Below the pieces are notes generated by a model. That model ran no database searches. It was not told the origin of the DNA and worked only from the letters and a program-made list of their open reading frames with translations. Below are positions 49,928 through 59,354 of a stretch of DNA of 64,000 bases, piece by piece; position 1 is the stretch's first letter; each line of letters opens with the position of its first letter. Source of the stretch: Paramagnetospirillum magneticum AMB-1 (lineage in GTDB: Bacteria; Pseudomonadota; Alphaproteobacteria; Rhodospirillales; Magnetospirillaceae); the NCBI RefSeq assembly GCF_000009985.1, contig NC_007626.1:4693789-4757788 (forward strand). Reading direction: 5' to 3'. The position numbers and the translations under genes are program-made.

Positions 49928-51124
49928 TCAGCCTGAAATGGAGACCGGCTTGGAGGTCGGCCCCAGGGCCTCCAGCGCCTTCTTCAGCCGGGGCTGGGAT
50001 TCCAGGCGCGACGGCCCGGCTTCGACACCGCCCACATAGGCGGTGGACAGCAAGGCGGAATAGACCCGCTTCATGTCGTCCAGGCAAGGCGGCGGCGTTT
50101 CGGCGTTGGTCAGGCGGTCGGCCAGCTTGCGCGCCGCGTGGACCTGTCCGGTCTGGCAGAAATCCTGCTTGAAGCGCTGCTCGCCCAGGGTGGTGAAGGC
50201 GATCATCAGAAAGGCGGTGAAGCGCCGGATGTCGCCGCCCAGCACCGGCAGCAGCGACCGGATCACGTCCACATGGGTGTTCGACACCTGGGAGACGGCA
50301 CGGCGGATCAGCGAGGTCTCGGAACTGGGGAACAGACGGGCCAGATCCATCTGCTGCACCACCCGCCACAGGATCTCGGACTCGATGACCTCCTTGCCGG
50401 GCACCATCAGCCGCTTGGCGTCATCGAGCAGCAGCGGCACCCGCCCATCGCGCGGCACGTTGCCCGGCGCGCTGAGCGCCTGCAACTCGGCGGCCTCGCG
50501 GATGTCGAGCAGGCGCGAGCCCAGATCGCTGACCAGCGAGGGACTCATGGGGGTGTAATGGGGGATCAGCATGACCTGCCAGTCAAAGCGCAGGTAATCG
50601 CGGATCACCTGATACAGGGCCTCCGAACGGGCGTGGGGCTTGGCCGCATGCTTGTGGACCGGCGTCGGATGAGCCAGACCCAGGGCCAGACCCATGCGCT
50701 TCATCAGGGACAGCTTGGGCGGCGGAGCCTGAAACTTGGAGCGGAAATCCAACTTGGCGCGGAAATAGCGGCGCGCCGAAGCGCGCACCACAAGAGCCAC
50801 CGCCTCGGCCAAGGTGCGGCCACAGGCCAGCACGTCATGGTCGGCAGTGATCGGCTGCTTCGCCGCATCGGTCACCACATTGGCGAACAGCTCCGGCCGG
50901 GTCCGGAACAGGCGCAGACATTCGTCGAGCATCTTGGGGTCGTTCATGGCCTTGTCGTAGGCGGCGTTGCGCGGCAGCCCCTTGAGCGCCAGCACTTCCT
51001 TGCGCAGCACCTCGATCACCGGACCCTCCAGCGCGGCGCGGATGGCCTCGATCCCCGGATCCGCATTGGACCATCGGGTCGCTGGACCAGTCTTCCCTGT
51101 CTTTGCCGACTTGTGTCCGGGCAT
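49928..51124 (-). CDS. conserved protein of unknown function
   Basis: A 398-aa soluble, largely helical and basic protein that I do not recognise. Notable stretches are LRLFRTRPELFANVVTDAA, FRAKLDFRSKFQAPPPKLSLMKRMGL and PVLGGDIRRFTAFLMIAFTTLGEQRF. The ATG at 51124 is preferred; a GTG nine bases upstream is possible. Divergent from the His-rich gene across an AT-rich 260-bp spacer that contains the palindrome AGTGATCACT (51205-51214) and probable promoters. Confidence 0.65.
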   Translation of the reverse strand: MPGHKSAKTGKTGPATRWSNADPGIEAIRAALEGPVIEVLRKEVLALKGLPRNAAYDKAMNDPKMLDECLRLFRTRPELFANVVTDAAKQPITADHDVLACGRTLAEAVALVVRASARRYFRAKLDFRSKFQAPPPKLSLMKRMGLALGLAHPTPVHKHAAKPHARSEALYQVIRDYLRFDWQVMLIPHYTPMSPSLVSDLGSRLLDIREAAELQALSAPGNVPRDGRVPLLLDDAKRLMVPGKEVIESEILWRVVQQMDLARLFPSSETSLIRRAVSQVSNTHVDVIRSLLPVLGGDIRRFTAFLMIAFTTLGEQRFKQDFCQTGQVHAARKLADRLTNAETPPPCLDDMKRVYSALLSTAYVGGVEAGPSRLESQPRLKKALEALGPTSKPVSISG

Positions 51125-51385
51125 GCTGTTCACATCTCAAGTCTACGCATTCACAACCCATTCACGGTGCGCCTGTAAACAGGAGAAATCAACACATATA
51201 AAGGAGTGATCACTTATATCACATTGGTCATGCCTTTGTTGATTTTACAAATACATGCCGATACCTTTGAATAAAATTTTATCCAATTTTATTGCTTATA
51301 CCGCCCATTAATTCGCCGCCAAGGTTCCGATTTACCTCCGGCCAGGGTAGAATGGCGACGCGTCACAGGAGCGGGAGAGAGGCGG

Positions 51386-51676
51386 ATGCACGGCGGCCAC
51401 CACCACGACGAAGCCAACGGGCACGAGCACAAGCATCACCACGCCCACGAGCATAGCCACGTCCATACCCACCCCCATTCCCATGGGGACGTGACCCACA
51501 CCCACGCCCACGCCCATACCCATGAGCACGACCACCTGCACCAGCACAGCCACCCCCATGGCCATGACGACGACAGCGGCCATGACCACGATCACCAGCA
51601 GGCCAAGCACGCCTGGAAGCCGCACGAGCATAAGCACGCCGAGGAAGACCTCGGCGGCCACAACCATGAGCACTGA
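51386..51676 (+). CDS. histidine-rich metal-binding protein
   Basis: A 96-aa protein in which about 38 residues are histidine, mostly in alternating HxH and HHH patterns with Asp, Glu and Ser. There is no signal peptide, so it is probably cytoplasmic. Such composition (compare Hpn or the His-rich tails of HypB and CobW proteins) binds nickel, zinc or cobalt. It lies 1.5 kb beyond the nikKMLQO-type operon, fitting nickel storage; the link is inference. GGGAGAGAGGCGG before the ATG gives a strong ribosome site. It is followed within 21 bp by the convergent LysR gene. Confidence 0.75.
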   Translation: MHGGHHHDEANGHEHKHHHAHEHSHVHTHPHSHGDVTHTHAHAHTHEHDHLHQHSHPHGHDDDSGHDHDHQQAKHAWKPHEHKHAEEDLGGHNHEH

Positions 51677-51697
51677 TTAGGGAAAAAACGGGGACGG

Positions 51698-52555
51698 TCA
51701 GTCCTCATTTTCCAGCGAGGCGACATAGCGCAAGCCGTCCAGCGCGGTGTCGAACCAGTCCTCGCGGGTTTCGTCCTCGGCGTGGACCAGATAGGCCGGG
51801 CGGCGGAATTCCGGCGCCCCGGTGACTTCGAACAGCCGGCCCGCCGACAGGTACGAGCGCACCACCCGCATGGGGAAATAGCCGGTGCCGCCATAGGCCA
51901 GGACGTGTTGCAGCCCCAAGGCCCCCAAGCCCACCTGGACCGCCGGCGTCTTGAGATCGGGAAAAGCCTGACTGTGGGCGGCGCGGAATTCCGGCCCCCA
52001 GTCCACCAGAACGTAATCCTCGTCCCATTCCGCCACGGCGCGCCGCCGGGTAGAAACCAGGACCAAACGCTCTTCCAGCAGCTTCTCGATGTGCAGGCCC
52101 GGACGCGACAGCGGCGAATACATCACCACCAGATCCAGCATGCCCTCGATCAGCTGGCGCATCAGACTGTCAGATCCCCCGACCTCGGCCTTCAGCGCCA
52201 CGTCGGGCATGGCGGTGCGCATCCAGGGAATCCACTGGACCAGCAGGCGGTCCCACAGGGAGAACTGGCCACCCACGTTCAGCACGGTGCGAAATCCCGC
52301 CGGCAGGGCCAGTTCCTGGCGCGCCTGCTCCCAGACCCGGACCATGGTGGTGGCATAGCGGCGAAACTGCATGCCGGCCGCGGTCAACTGGGTGCCCGAT
52401 TTTGAGCGCACGAACAACGGCCGCCCCAGCTCTTCCTCCAGGGCGCGGATGCGCATGCTGACCGTCGACTGGGTCACCGACAATCGCTCGGCGGCCTTGT
52501 TGAAGTTTCCGGTGTCGACGATTTCCAGGAAGGTGCGGGCGAGATCGATATTCAT
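51698..52555 (-). CDS. LysR-family transcription regulator
   Basis: A 285-aa regulator with an N-terminal winged helix-turn-helix (FLEIVDTGNFNKAAERLSVTQSTVSMRIRALEEELGRPLF, 9-48) and a periplasmic-binding-protein-like effector domain. No adjacent metabolic gene indicates the regulon. A perfect 15-bp palindrome lies 18 bp upstream of its start and could be its autoregulatory site. Confidence 0.88.
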   Translation of the reverse strand: MNIDLARTFLEIVDTGNFNKAAERLSVTQSTVSMRIRALEEELGRPLFVRSKSGTQLTAAGMQFRRYATTMVRVWEQARQELALPAGFRTVLNVGGQFSLWDRLLVQWIPWMRTAMPDVALKAEVGGSDSLMRQLIEGMLDLVVMYSPLSRPGLHIEKLLEERLVLVSTRRRAVAEWDEDYVLVDWGPEFRAAHSQAFPDLKTPAVQVGLGALGLQHVLAYGGTGYFPMRVVRSYLSAGRLFEVTGAPEFRRPAYLVHAEDETREDWFDTALDGLRYVASLENED

Positions 52556-52573
52556 GATGCGGCCAGAACGGAG

Positions 52574-52588
52574 GCAGCATTATGCTGC
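52574..52588. promoter_or_regulatory. 15-bp palindrome, possible LysR autoregulatory operator
   Basis: GCAGCATTATGCTGC is a perfect palindrome 18 bp before the LysR start; a second inverted repeat, GCTGC-7-GCAGC, overlaps its far side. Position fits autoregulation; not proven. The rest of the 52556-52706 spacer holds nothing else I can name. Confidence 0.4.
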
Positions 52589-52706
52589 GCTGCAATAGAA
52601 GCAGCGTTTTATCCGAACCGCGCGGAAACTTCAACTACCCCGCGGCTGGTAATCGGAAAGTTTGATGCATGGGTGGGAAGACCCCACCCATGCGAGCGGG
52701 AATGAC

Positions 52707-53069
52707 TTAGGCGTTCGCCCGGGCCTTGACGTTGCCGCGGCTGCGATCGACGTATTCCTTCAACTGGCGCTCCATGCCGGCAAAAGCCTCGCGCAGCGCC
52801 ACATAGATATCCTCATTGACATGGCTGTCCTTGGGATCGCGCTTCACCACCAACTCGTCGCCGGGGACCGTCAGGGCGAGACGGATATGGAAGGGCTCGC
52901 CCTTGTGGTGCAGGTTCGAGGTGTTCTTGTGGTGCTGCTCGATCACCACGCGGCAGCTCGTGATGCGATCGAAGAGATGCTCCAGTTTGGCCACCTTTTC
53001 GCGAATGCGGGTTTCGACAGCATCGGAGTGATCGACACCGTGAAAGGTGATCTGGAGGGGAATCTGCAT
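52707..53069 (-). CDS. hpf: ribosome hibernation-promoting factor (HPF/RaiA family)
   Basis: A 120-aa protein of the short HPF/YfiA type: MQIPLQITFHGVDHSDAVETRIREKVAKLEHLF and a basic/His region (VVIEQHHKNTSNLHHKGEPF) that lies in the tRNA/mRNA channel of the small subunit. It stabilises idle ribosomes in stationary phase. The start at 53069 has GGAG 6 nt upstream, better than the in-frame ATG four codons earlier. Divergent from htpG. Confidence 0.85.
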   Translation of the reverse strand: MQIPLQITFHGVDHSDAVETRIREKVAKLEHLFDRITSCRVVIEQHHKNTSNLHHKGEPFHIRLALTVPGDELVVKRDPKDSHVNEDIYVALREAFAGMERQLKEYVDRSRGNVKARANA

Positions 53070-53163
53070 CAACGTCTCCATTCTCTCGGTTCGCCCTTGC
53101 CGGACTGATTGGCAGCGGCCGGGCGACTCGGTTCCTTTATCAATCCCGCCGTCTGGGCGGGAC

Positions 53164-53188
53164 CTTGAAGCTCGGGGCGCCATACATA
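53164..53188 (+). promoter_or_regulatory. possible heat-shock (sigma-32-like) promoter of htpG
   Basis: CTTGAA and CCATACAT are spaced about 11 bp apart, resembling the RpoH consensus (CTTGAA, CCCCATNT), about 140 bp upstream of htpG. Match is partial. The remaining 53070-53327 spacer shows no gene. Confidence 0.3.
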
Positions 53189-53327
53189 GCCATTTACAAT
53201 GGTCTTGGCAACGTCCGGAGCGAACCTTCATTGTCTCGGAGAATCGCGGCACTTGCAAGCTGGCGCCGCTCCCCTCATATCAGAGCGCCCATTCTTGCAA
53301 CCCCTAACTCCGGGAGACGGAACCGTC

Positions 53328-55199
53328 ATGGCCGAAGAAAAGCGTCAATTCCAGGCAGAAGTCGGCAAGCTGCTCGACATCGTTGTTCACTCGCTCTACT
53401 CCAACAAGGAGATCTTCCTGCGCGAGCTGATCTCCAACGCCTCGGATTCATGCGACCGGCTGCGCTACGGCGCCATCACCGAGCCCGACCTGCTGGACGG
53501 CGATTCCGAGTTCCGCATCCGCCTGGTCCCCGACAAGGACGCGGGCACCCTGACCATCATCGACAACGGCCAGGGCATGAGCCATGACGAGCTGATCGCC
53601 AATCTGGGCACCATCGCCAAGTCGGGGACCAGCGAATTCCTGGCCCGCCTGACCGGCGACGCCAAGAAGGACGTCAGCCTGATCGGCCAGTTCGGCGTCG
53701 GCTTCTATTCCGCCTTCATGGTGGCCGAGGAGGTCACCGTGACCAGCCGCAAGGCCGGCGAGGCCAAGGGCTGGAAGTGGGTGTCGGACGGCAAGGGCGA
53801 ATTCACCGTCTCGCCCGCCGAGGATGCCGCGCGCGGCGCCGCCATCACCTTGAAGCTGCGCGAAGGCGAGACCGAGTTCCTCGACGCCTTCCGCCTCAAG
53901 TCCATCGTCAAGCGCTACTCCGACCACATCGCCATTCCGGTGACGCTGAAGGACGCAGACAAGGACGAGGAGACCATCAACTCGGCCAGCGCCCTGTGGA
54001 CCCGATCCAAGTCGGAGATCACCCCCGAGCAGTACAAGGAATTCTACCACCATGTGGCCCATGCCTTCGACGAGCCGTGGAGCACGCTGCACTACAAGGC
54101 CGAAGGCGCCATCGAATACACCGGCCTACTGTTCATTCCGTCGTCGAAGCCGCTGGACATCTTCCACCCCGACCGCAAGCAGCATGTGAAGCTCTATGTG
54201 CGCCGGGTGTTCATCACCGACGATTGCGAAGAGCTGCTGCCGCCCTATCTGCGCTTCGTGCGCGGCGTGGTGGACAGCCAGGACCTGCCCTTGAACGTCA
54301 GCCGCGAGATGCTGCAGCACAACCCCGTGCTGTCCAAGATCCGCACCGGCCTGGTCAAGCGCATCCTGGGCGAGCTGAAGAAGAAGTCCGAGGATGCCGA
54401 GGGCAAGTATGACGAGTTCTGGGCCGCCTTCGGTCCGGTGCTGAAGGAAGGCATCTACGAGGATTTCGAGCGCAAGACCGATATCCTGGAACTCTGCCGC
54501 TTCCGCTCCACCCATGGTGACGGCCTGACCACCCTGGCCGATTACGTGGCGCGCATGAAGGACGGCCAGGACGCCATCTACACCATCACCGGCGATGATC
54601 TCGATCAGCTGAAGAAGAGCCCGCAGCTCGAAGGCTTTGCCGCCAAGGGCGTCGAGGTGCTGCTGCTCACCGATCCCATCGACGAGTTCTGGGTCTCGGC
54701 CGTGCGCTCCTACGCCGAAAAGGACTTCCGCTCGGTGGCCGCCGCCGGGGCCGACCTCTCCAAGGTCAAGGCGCCCGAGGGTGCCGAGGACAAGAAGGCG
54801 GACGAAGCCCCCGCCGACGAACTCACCACCCTGATCGAGGCGGTCAAGCTGGCCCTGGGTGAACGCGTCAAGGACGTGCGCCCGTCCGAACGTCTGACCG
54901 AATCCGCCGTCTGCCTGGTGGCCGCCGAGGGCGAGATGAGCATGCATCTGGAAAAGATGCTGCGCGCCCATAACCAGGCCCCGGGCGAGCGCGCCCGCAT
55001 CCTGGAAATCAACCCCCGCCACGCCCTGATCAAGGGCCTCGCCGCCCGCGTCAAGGCCGGCGGCACCGATGCCGGCCTGGAAGACGCCGCCTTCCTGCTG
55101 CTCGATCAGGCCCGCATCATCGAAGGCGAGCCCCCCGCCGACCCCGCCGCCTTCGCCCGGCGCATGGTGTCGGTGATGGAAAAGGGCCTGCTGGGGTAA
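53328..55199 (+). CDS. htpG: molecular chaperone HtpG (Hsp90)
   Basis: A 623-aa Hsp90. The N-terminal GHKL ATPase domain has EIFLRELISNASDSCDRLRY (Glu and Asn of the active site), DNGQGMSHDEL and GQFGVGFYSAFMVAE. The middle domain has the catalytic-loop Arg region (LNVSREMLQHNPVLSKIR) and a C-terminal dimerisation domain closes the protein. Length equals E. coli HtpG. GGGAGACGG precedes the ATG at 53328. Followed by a hairpin and repeat copy e. Confidence 0.95.
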   Translation: MAEEKRQFQAEVGKLLDIVVHSLYSNKEIFLRELISNASDSCDRLRYGAITEPDLLDGDSEFRIRLVPDKDAGTLTIIDNGQGMSHDELIANLGTIAKSGTSEFLARLTGDAKKDVSLIGQFGVGFYSAFMVAEEVTVTSRKAGEAKGWKWVSDGKGEFTVSPAEDAARGAAITLKLREGETEFLDAFRLKSIVKRYSDHIAIPVTLKDADKDEETINSASALWTRSKSEITPEQYKEFYHHVAHAFDEPWSTLHYKAEGAIEYTGLLFIPSSKPLDIFHPDRKQHVKLYVRRVFITDDCEELLPPYLRFVRGVVDSQDLPLNVSREMLQHNPVLSKIRTGLVKRILGELKKKSEDAEGKYDEFWAAFGPVLKEGIYEDFERKTDILELCRFRSTHGDGLTTLADYVARMKDGQDAIYTITGDDLDQLKKSPQLEGFAAKGVEVLLLTDPIDEFWVSAVRSYAEKDFRSVAAAGADLSKVKAPEGAEDKKADEAPADELTTLIEAVKLALGERVKDVRPSERLTESAVCLVAAEGEMSMHLEKMLRAHNQAPGERARILEINPRHALIKGLAARVKAGGTDAGLEDAAFLLLDQARIIEGEPPADPAAFARRMVSVMEKGLLG

Positions 55200-55220
55200 A
55201 AGGCGAAAATAGGGAACCGT

Positions 55221-55242
55221 GCGAAGGGACTCGTCCCTTCGC
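55221..55242. terminator. hairpin after htpG
   Basis: GCGAAGGGA and TCCCTTCGC form a perfect 9-bp stem with a 4-base loop 22 bp after the htpG stop. No clear T-run follows. Confidence 0.5.
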
Positions 55243-55251
55243 GCATCCCTG

Positions 55252-55311
55252 TTCATTGGATCGGAGGTCTGGAGGCCCCGCCTCCAGGCGGGTCCGGGCG
55301 GCAGCCCGGGA
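55252..55311. repeat. intergenic repeat family 1, copy e (half unit)
   Basis: CTGGAGGCCCCGCCTCCAG followed by CCGGGCGGCAGCCCGG, as in the right half of copy b. It lies between the convergent htpG and diguanylate cyclase genes. Confidence 0.65.
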
Positions 55312-55334
55312 GACGCCGTAAGGCGTTCCTCGCC

Positions 55335-56402
55335 CTATTCCTCCGCCATCACCCTGTTCCGCCCGGAATTCTTGGCGCGATAGAGGGCCTGATCGGCGCG
55401 TTCCAACATGGTCTCGACGGTCAGGTCGCCTTCACGCAACTGGGCGATGCCGATGCTGACGGTGAGGTCGAACAATTCGCCCTTGGCCGGGCGAACCACC
55501 AGTTCCTCCACGGCGGCGCGCAGGCGCTCGGCGATGACGCGGGCGCCGTCGGGGCCGGTATTGGGCAGGGCCACGGCGAATTCCTCGCCGCCAATCCGGC
55601 CGAGAATATCGTATTCACGCAGGGACAGCCGGCAGGCATTGGCGAAGGCCTTCAGGGCCTCGTCCCCGGCGGCGTGGCCCCAGGTGTCGTTGATGCGCTT
55701 GAAATGGTCGATATCCAGCGCCAGCAGGGCGAAGGAGCGGCCCATGCGCCGGGCGTGGTCCAGTTCCAGCCCGGCCAGATGCTCGAAATGGCGGCGATTG
55801 GCGGTTTGGGTCAGGGAATCGCGGCTGGCCAGCTCTTCCAGCTCGGCCATGTGGCGGCTGGTATCGCAGAAGGCGCCCAGGGACAGAGCCAGGTCCTCGA
55901 TGCCGCCATCCTCGGCCAGCACCACCGGCACCCGGTCGATGACCAGATGCAGCAGCGCCTCGCCCCCTTGCGCCGGCGGCGGGACATCCACGGGATAGGC
56001 CCCCACCACCAGCCGGCCGTTTCCGGCGGGCAGAACCAGCCTTTGCCAGGTCTGCGGCAGGTCCTGACCGAACAGGGCAGTGTAGGAGCGCCACAGGGGG
56101 CGCCCGGTGCGGCGCACGAAGCCGTACTCGAATTCCAGCATGAAGCGCCGGTCAGCGGGCAGGATGTCGGCGGGCAGCAGGTCGATGACCTGCCCGGTCA
56201 GGTCCTGGCCGAAGCAGGCGGTGAAGGCGCGGCCGTAATGGGCGTAGCGGTTGGCGCCGCCCTCGGTCTCGATGACCAGCAGGTGATCGGCGTGGGCGGC
56301 GAAATAGGCGGCGGGATCGCCCTCCACCGTCTCGGCCTGCCGCCACTGGGACAGCAGGGCGGACAGACGGGAATCCATCACTTGCACAACCAGATCACGC
56401 AT
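55335..56402 (-). CDS. diguanylate cyclase with N-terminal PAS-like domain
   Basis: A 355-aa protein. Residues ~1-180 form a PAS-like sensor (DHLLVIETEGGANRYAHYGRAF..., YGFVRRTGRPLWRSYTALFG), followed by a GGDEF domain: DSLTQTANRRHF (~194-205), LDIDHFKRINDTWGHAAGD, active-site GGEEF, and an inhibitory RxxD (REYD) five residues before it. All catalytic features are intact, so it should make c-di-GMP. There are no membrane helices. Divergent from the UbiA-family gene. Confidence 0.88.
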   Translation of the reverse strand: MRDLVVQVMDSRLSALLSQWRQAETVEGDPAAYFAAHADHLLVIETEGGANRYAHYGRAFTACFGQDLTGQVIDLLPADILPADRRFMLEFEYGFVRRTGRPLWRSYTALFGQDLPQTWQRLVLPAGNGRLVVGAYPVDVPPPAQGGEALLHLVIDRVPVVLAEDGGIEDLALSLGAFCDTSRHMAELEELASRDSLTQTANRRHFEHLAGLELDHARRMGRSFALLALDIDHFKRINDTWGHAAGDEALKAFANACRLSLREYDILGRIGGEEFAVALPNTGPDGARVIAERLRAAVEELVVRPAKGELFDLTVSIGIAQLREGDLTVETMLERADQALYRAKNSGRNRVMAEE

Positions 56403-56530
56403 GGAATCTCACCCTTGCCATGCCCTACTGGTATCACAGGATCAGGCTTTCGACCAGTTCCCGGCGGTCTGGACCGGCATCGGAAACCTGCGTATGGTGT
56501 CGGCCATCGGAATGGAGGGAGAGTGCCGTC

Positions 56531-57478
56531 TTGACCCACGTCAACGCGGACAATCCCCGGCCAAGCCAGTCTGGACCCATGCCCGGCCTGCCCCGAACCC
56601 TGTTTCTCGCCACCCGGCCCATGTTCCTGCCCGCCGCCCTGATCCCGGTGCTGGTGGGCAGCGCCTGGGGCATCCATCGCGCCCATGCCGCCGACCCGCT
56701 GGCCCTGGCCCTGGCGGCGGCTGCCATGGCCTGCCTGCACGCGGGCGCCAACGTGATCAACGACGTGGGCGACGAGTTGAATGGCGCCGACCGCCTGAAT
56801 CAGGACCGCATCCCTCCCTTTACCGGCGGCTCACGCTTCATCCAGGAGGGGAGGCTCGGCCTGCGGGCCATGGCGCTGTGGGGCGTGGCCCTGCTGCTGG
56901 CGGCGGCGGGGCTGGGCGGCATCCTCAGTCTGGCCAAGGGCGAATGGGTGCTGGCCTTCGGTCTGGTGGGCGGCGCCCTGGCCCTGGCCTATTCCCTGCC
57001 CCCCTTCAGCCTGGCGTCGCGCGGCCTGGGTGAAGCGGCGGTGGCCCTGGGCTTCGGCCTGCCGGTGGCCGCCTGCTTCTGGCTGCAAAGTGGCAGCGTG
57101 GGGCTGGAGGCGATTTTATGCTCGGCCATCGTCGGTGCCTGGACCGCCGCCATCCTGATCGTCAACGAAGTGCCCGATCTGGCCGCCGATGCCCAGGCGG
57201 GCAAGCGCACCCTGGTGGTCCGCCTGGGGGCCAAGGGGGCGCCGTCGCTTTATCTCTCGGTGCAGGCGGTGGCCTCGGCCCTGATGCTGGCGCTGGGCTG
57301 GCTGTCGCAATTGCCGCCCTGGGCGGTGGTGCCGCCCCTGCTCACCATGCTGGCCGCCCTGGCCGCCACCCCGCTGATGGCCGGCGGGCGGGCGGGCCAG
57401 TTGGCCGCCATCCGCATTACCCTGGGCATCCATCTGCTGGGCGGGTTGTGTCTGGCGGGAGCGGCATTCCTGGGATGA
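56531..57478 (+). CDS. UbiA-family prenyltransferase (MenA-like)
   Basis: A ~315-aa membrane protein with eight to nine helices. The two Asp-rich motifs are NVINDVGDELNGAD and NEVPDLAADAQAGKRTLVVRLG, which bind the prenyl diphosphate through Mg2+. The sequence is closer to MenA-type enzymes than to UbiA, so a quinone or other aromatic acceptor is likely. TTG at 56531 has a strong GGAGGGAG 8 nt upstream; ATG at 56579 would give 299 aa and is the alternative start. Confidence 0.8.
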   Translation: MTHVNADNPRPSQSGPMPGLPRTLFLATRPMFLPAALIPVLVGSAWGIHRAHAADPLALALAAAAMACLHAGANVINDVGDELNGADRLNQDRIPPFTGGSRFIQEGRLGLRAMALWGVALLLAAAGLGGILSLAKGEWVLAFGLVGGALALAYSLPPFSLASRGLGEAAVALGFGLPVAACFWLQSGSVGLEAILCSAIVGAWTAAILIVNEVPDLAADAQAGKRTLVVRLGAKGAPSLYLSVQAVASALMLALGWLSQLPPWAVVPPLLTMLAALAATPLMAGGRAGQLAAIRITLGIHLLGGLCLAGAAFLG

Positions 57479-57540
57479 GCGGGGCTCCCGCCCCGACTCC
57501 GGCTGGAGGCGATGCCTCCAGACCTCCCTTTCATTCACAA
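57479..57540. repeat. intergenic repeat family 1, copy f (half unit, inverted)
   Basis: CGGGGCTCCCGCCCCG then CTGGAGGCGATGCCTCCAG, the reverse order of copies c and d, followed by an AT-rich tail. It fills the gap between the convergent UbiA-family gene and ychF. Confidence 0.65.
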
Positions 57541-57541
57541 A

Positions 57542-58645
57542 TCAAACGTTGAACAGGAAGTGGAAGATGTCGCCGTCCTGGACGACGTATTCCTTGCCTT
57601 CCAGGCGCATCTTGCCGGCTTCCTTGGCGCCCGCCTCGCCGTTGCAGGCGATGAAGTCGTCATAGGCGATGGTCTCGGCGCGGATGAAACCGCGTTCGAA
57701 GTCGGTATGGATGACGCCGGCCGCCTGGGGGGCCTTGCAGCCCTTCTGCAGGGTCCAGGCGCGGGCTTCCTTGGGGCCGACGGTGAAGAAGGTGATGAGG
57801 TGCAGCAGCTCGTAGCCGGCACGGATGACGCGGGCGAGGCCCGTCTCTTCCAGCCCCAGGGTTTCGAGGAATTCCTTGCGCTCTTCCTCGGAGGCCAGTT
57901 GGGCCACCTCGGATTCGATGGCGGCCGAGATCACCACCGAGCTGTTGCCCTCGGCGGCGGCGAACTTGGCAACCGCTTCGGAGAACTTGTTGCCGGTGGC
58001 GGCCGAGGCTTCATCCACGTTGCAGGCGTAGACCACGGGCTTGACGGTCATCAGGCCCAGGGTCTTGGCGATGCGGCGCTCTTCCTCGGTGTCGAAGGTG
58101 ATGGTGCGGGCGGGCTTGCCTTCGCGCAAGCAAGCCAGCAGCGGGGCCATGACGTCGACCTGGGCCTTGGCCTCCTTGTCGCCGTTCTTGGCCTTCTTCT
58201 CCAGGGGGACGATGCGGCGCTCCAGCGAGTCGAGATCGGCCAGCATCAGTTCGGTCTCGATGGTCTCGGCATCGCGCACCGGATCGACCGAGCCCTCCAC
58301 ATGGGTGATGTCGCCGTCCTCGAAGCAGCGCAGCACGTGGACGATGGCGTCCACCTCGCGGATATTGGCCAGGAACTGGTTGCCCAGGCCCTCACCCTTG
58401 GAGGCGCCGCGCACCAGGCCGGCGATGTCGACGAATTCCAGCTGGGTGGGGATTTCCTTCTGGCTCTTGCCGATGACCACCAGCCTGTCCAGGCGCGGGT
58501 CGGGCACCGCCACGCGGCCCACATTGGGCTCGATGGTGCAGAAGGGGTAGTTGGCCGCCTGCGCCGCCGCCGTCGAGGTCAGGGCGTTGAACAGGGTGCT
58601 CTTGCCCACGTTGGGCAGGCCGACGATACCGCAATTGAAACCCAT
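57542..58645 (-). CDS. ychF: redox-regulated ATPase/GTPase YchF
   Basis: A 367-aa Obg-family P-loop protein: G1 GLPNVGKSTLFNAL (8-21), G3 DIAGLVRGASKGEG, a coiled-coil insertion, and the C-terminal TGS domain (LLHLITFFTVGPKEARAWT..., VVQDGDIFHFLFNV). The G4 motif is the non-canonical type that prefers ATP. YchF associates with ribosomes and affects translation fidelity and oxidative response. It lies downstream of pth (4-bp gap), a conserved arrangement. Confidence 0.95.
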   Translation of the reverse strand: MGFNCGIVGLPNVGKSTLFNALTSTAAAQAANYPFCTIEPNVGRVAVPDPRLDRLVVIGKSQKEIPTQLEFVDIAGLVRGASKGEGLGNQFLANIREVDAIVHVLRCFEDGDITHVEGSVDPVRDAETIETELMLADLDSLERRIVPLEKKAKNGDKEAKAQVDVMAPLLACLREGKPARTITFDTEEERRIAKTLGLMTVKPVVYACNVDEASAATGNKFSEAVAKFAAAEGNSSVVISAAIESEVAQLASEEERKEFLETLGLEETGLARVIRAGYELLHLITFFTVGPKEARAWTLQKGCKAPQAAGVIHTDFERGFIRAETIAYDDFIACNGEAGAKEAGKMRLEGKEYVVQDGDIFHFLFNV

Positions 58646-58649
58646 GGAC

Positions 58650-59354
58650 TCAGTCCTTCCTGATGATCTTGGTCATGGCCGCCTTCAGCGCCTCGGCGAG
58701 GCTGCCGCCCGACGGCGGAGCGGAAACTTGGGCCGGAGCGGGGGCCGGCGCCGCTTCGGCGGCCGGTCTGTCCTTTTTCGGCTTGGGCGGCGCGGTGAGG
58801 TGCGCCACCCGGGTCGCGAAGCCGGCATCGTCGCCCGACACCAGCATGGGAAAGGTATCGGCCACGGCGTCGAGCACCGGCACCAGCCAGGCCTCGTCCG
58901 CCTTGGCGAAGTCGTGCAGCACGTAGCCCGACACCAGATCGCGGTCGCCGGGATGGCCGATGCCCAGACGGACCCGGCGGTAATTCTGTCCCAGATGGGA
59001 ATCGATGCTCTTCAGCCCGTTATGGCCGCCCGCGCCGCCGCCGCGCTTGACCTTGAGGCGGCCCGGCGCCACGTCCAGCTCGTCATGCAGCACGATGATG
59101 TCGTCCACCGGCACCTTGAGAAAGCGCGCGGCCGCCGCCACCGACTGGCCCGACAGGTTCATGTAGGTCTGGGGCTTCAAGGCGATGACCTTCTCGCCCC
59201 CGATGATCCCTTCGGCCACTTCGCCCTGGAACTTGGAGCGCCAGGGCCCAAAGGAATAGCGGCGGACGAGAACGTCCGCCGCCATAAAGCCGATATTGTG
59301 CCGATTCCTGGCGTAGTCGGAGCCGGGATTGCCCAGTCCGACCACCAGGAGCAT
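58650..59354 (-). CDS. pth: peptidyl-tRNA hydrolase
   Basis: A 234-aa enzyme that frees tRNA from stalled peptidyl-tRNA. It has [18 protein letters not shown] with catalytic His20, [14 protein letters not shown] and [29 protein letters not shown]-terminal extension of ~45 residues (Lys/Ala/Pro-rich linker, then [17 protein letters not shown]) is longer than in E. coli. It directly follows rplY and precedes ychF. Confidence 0.95.
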
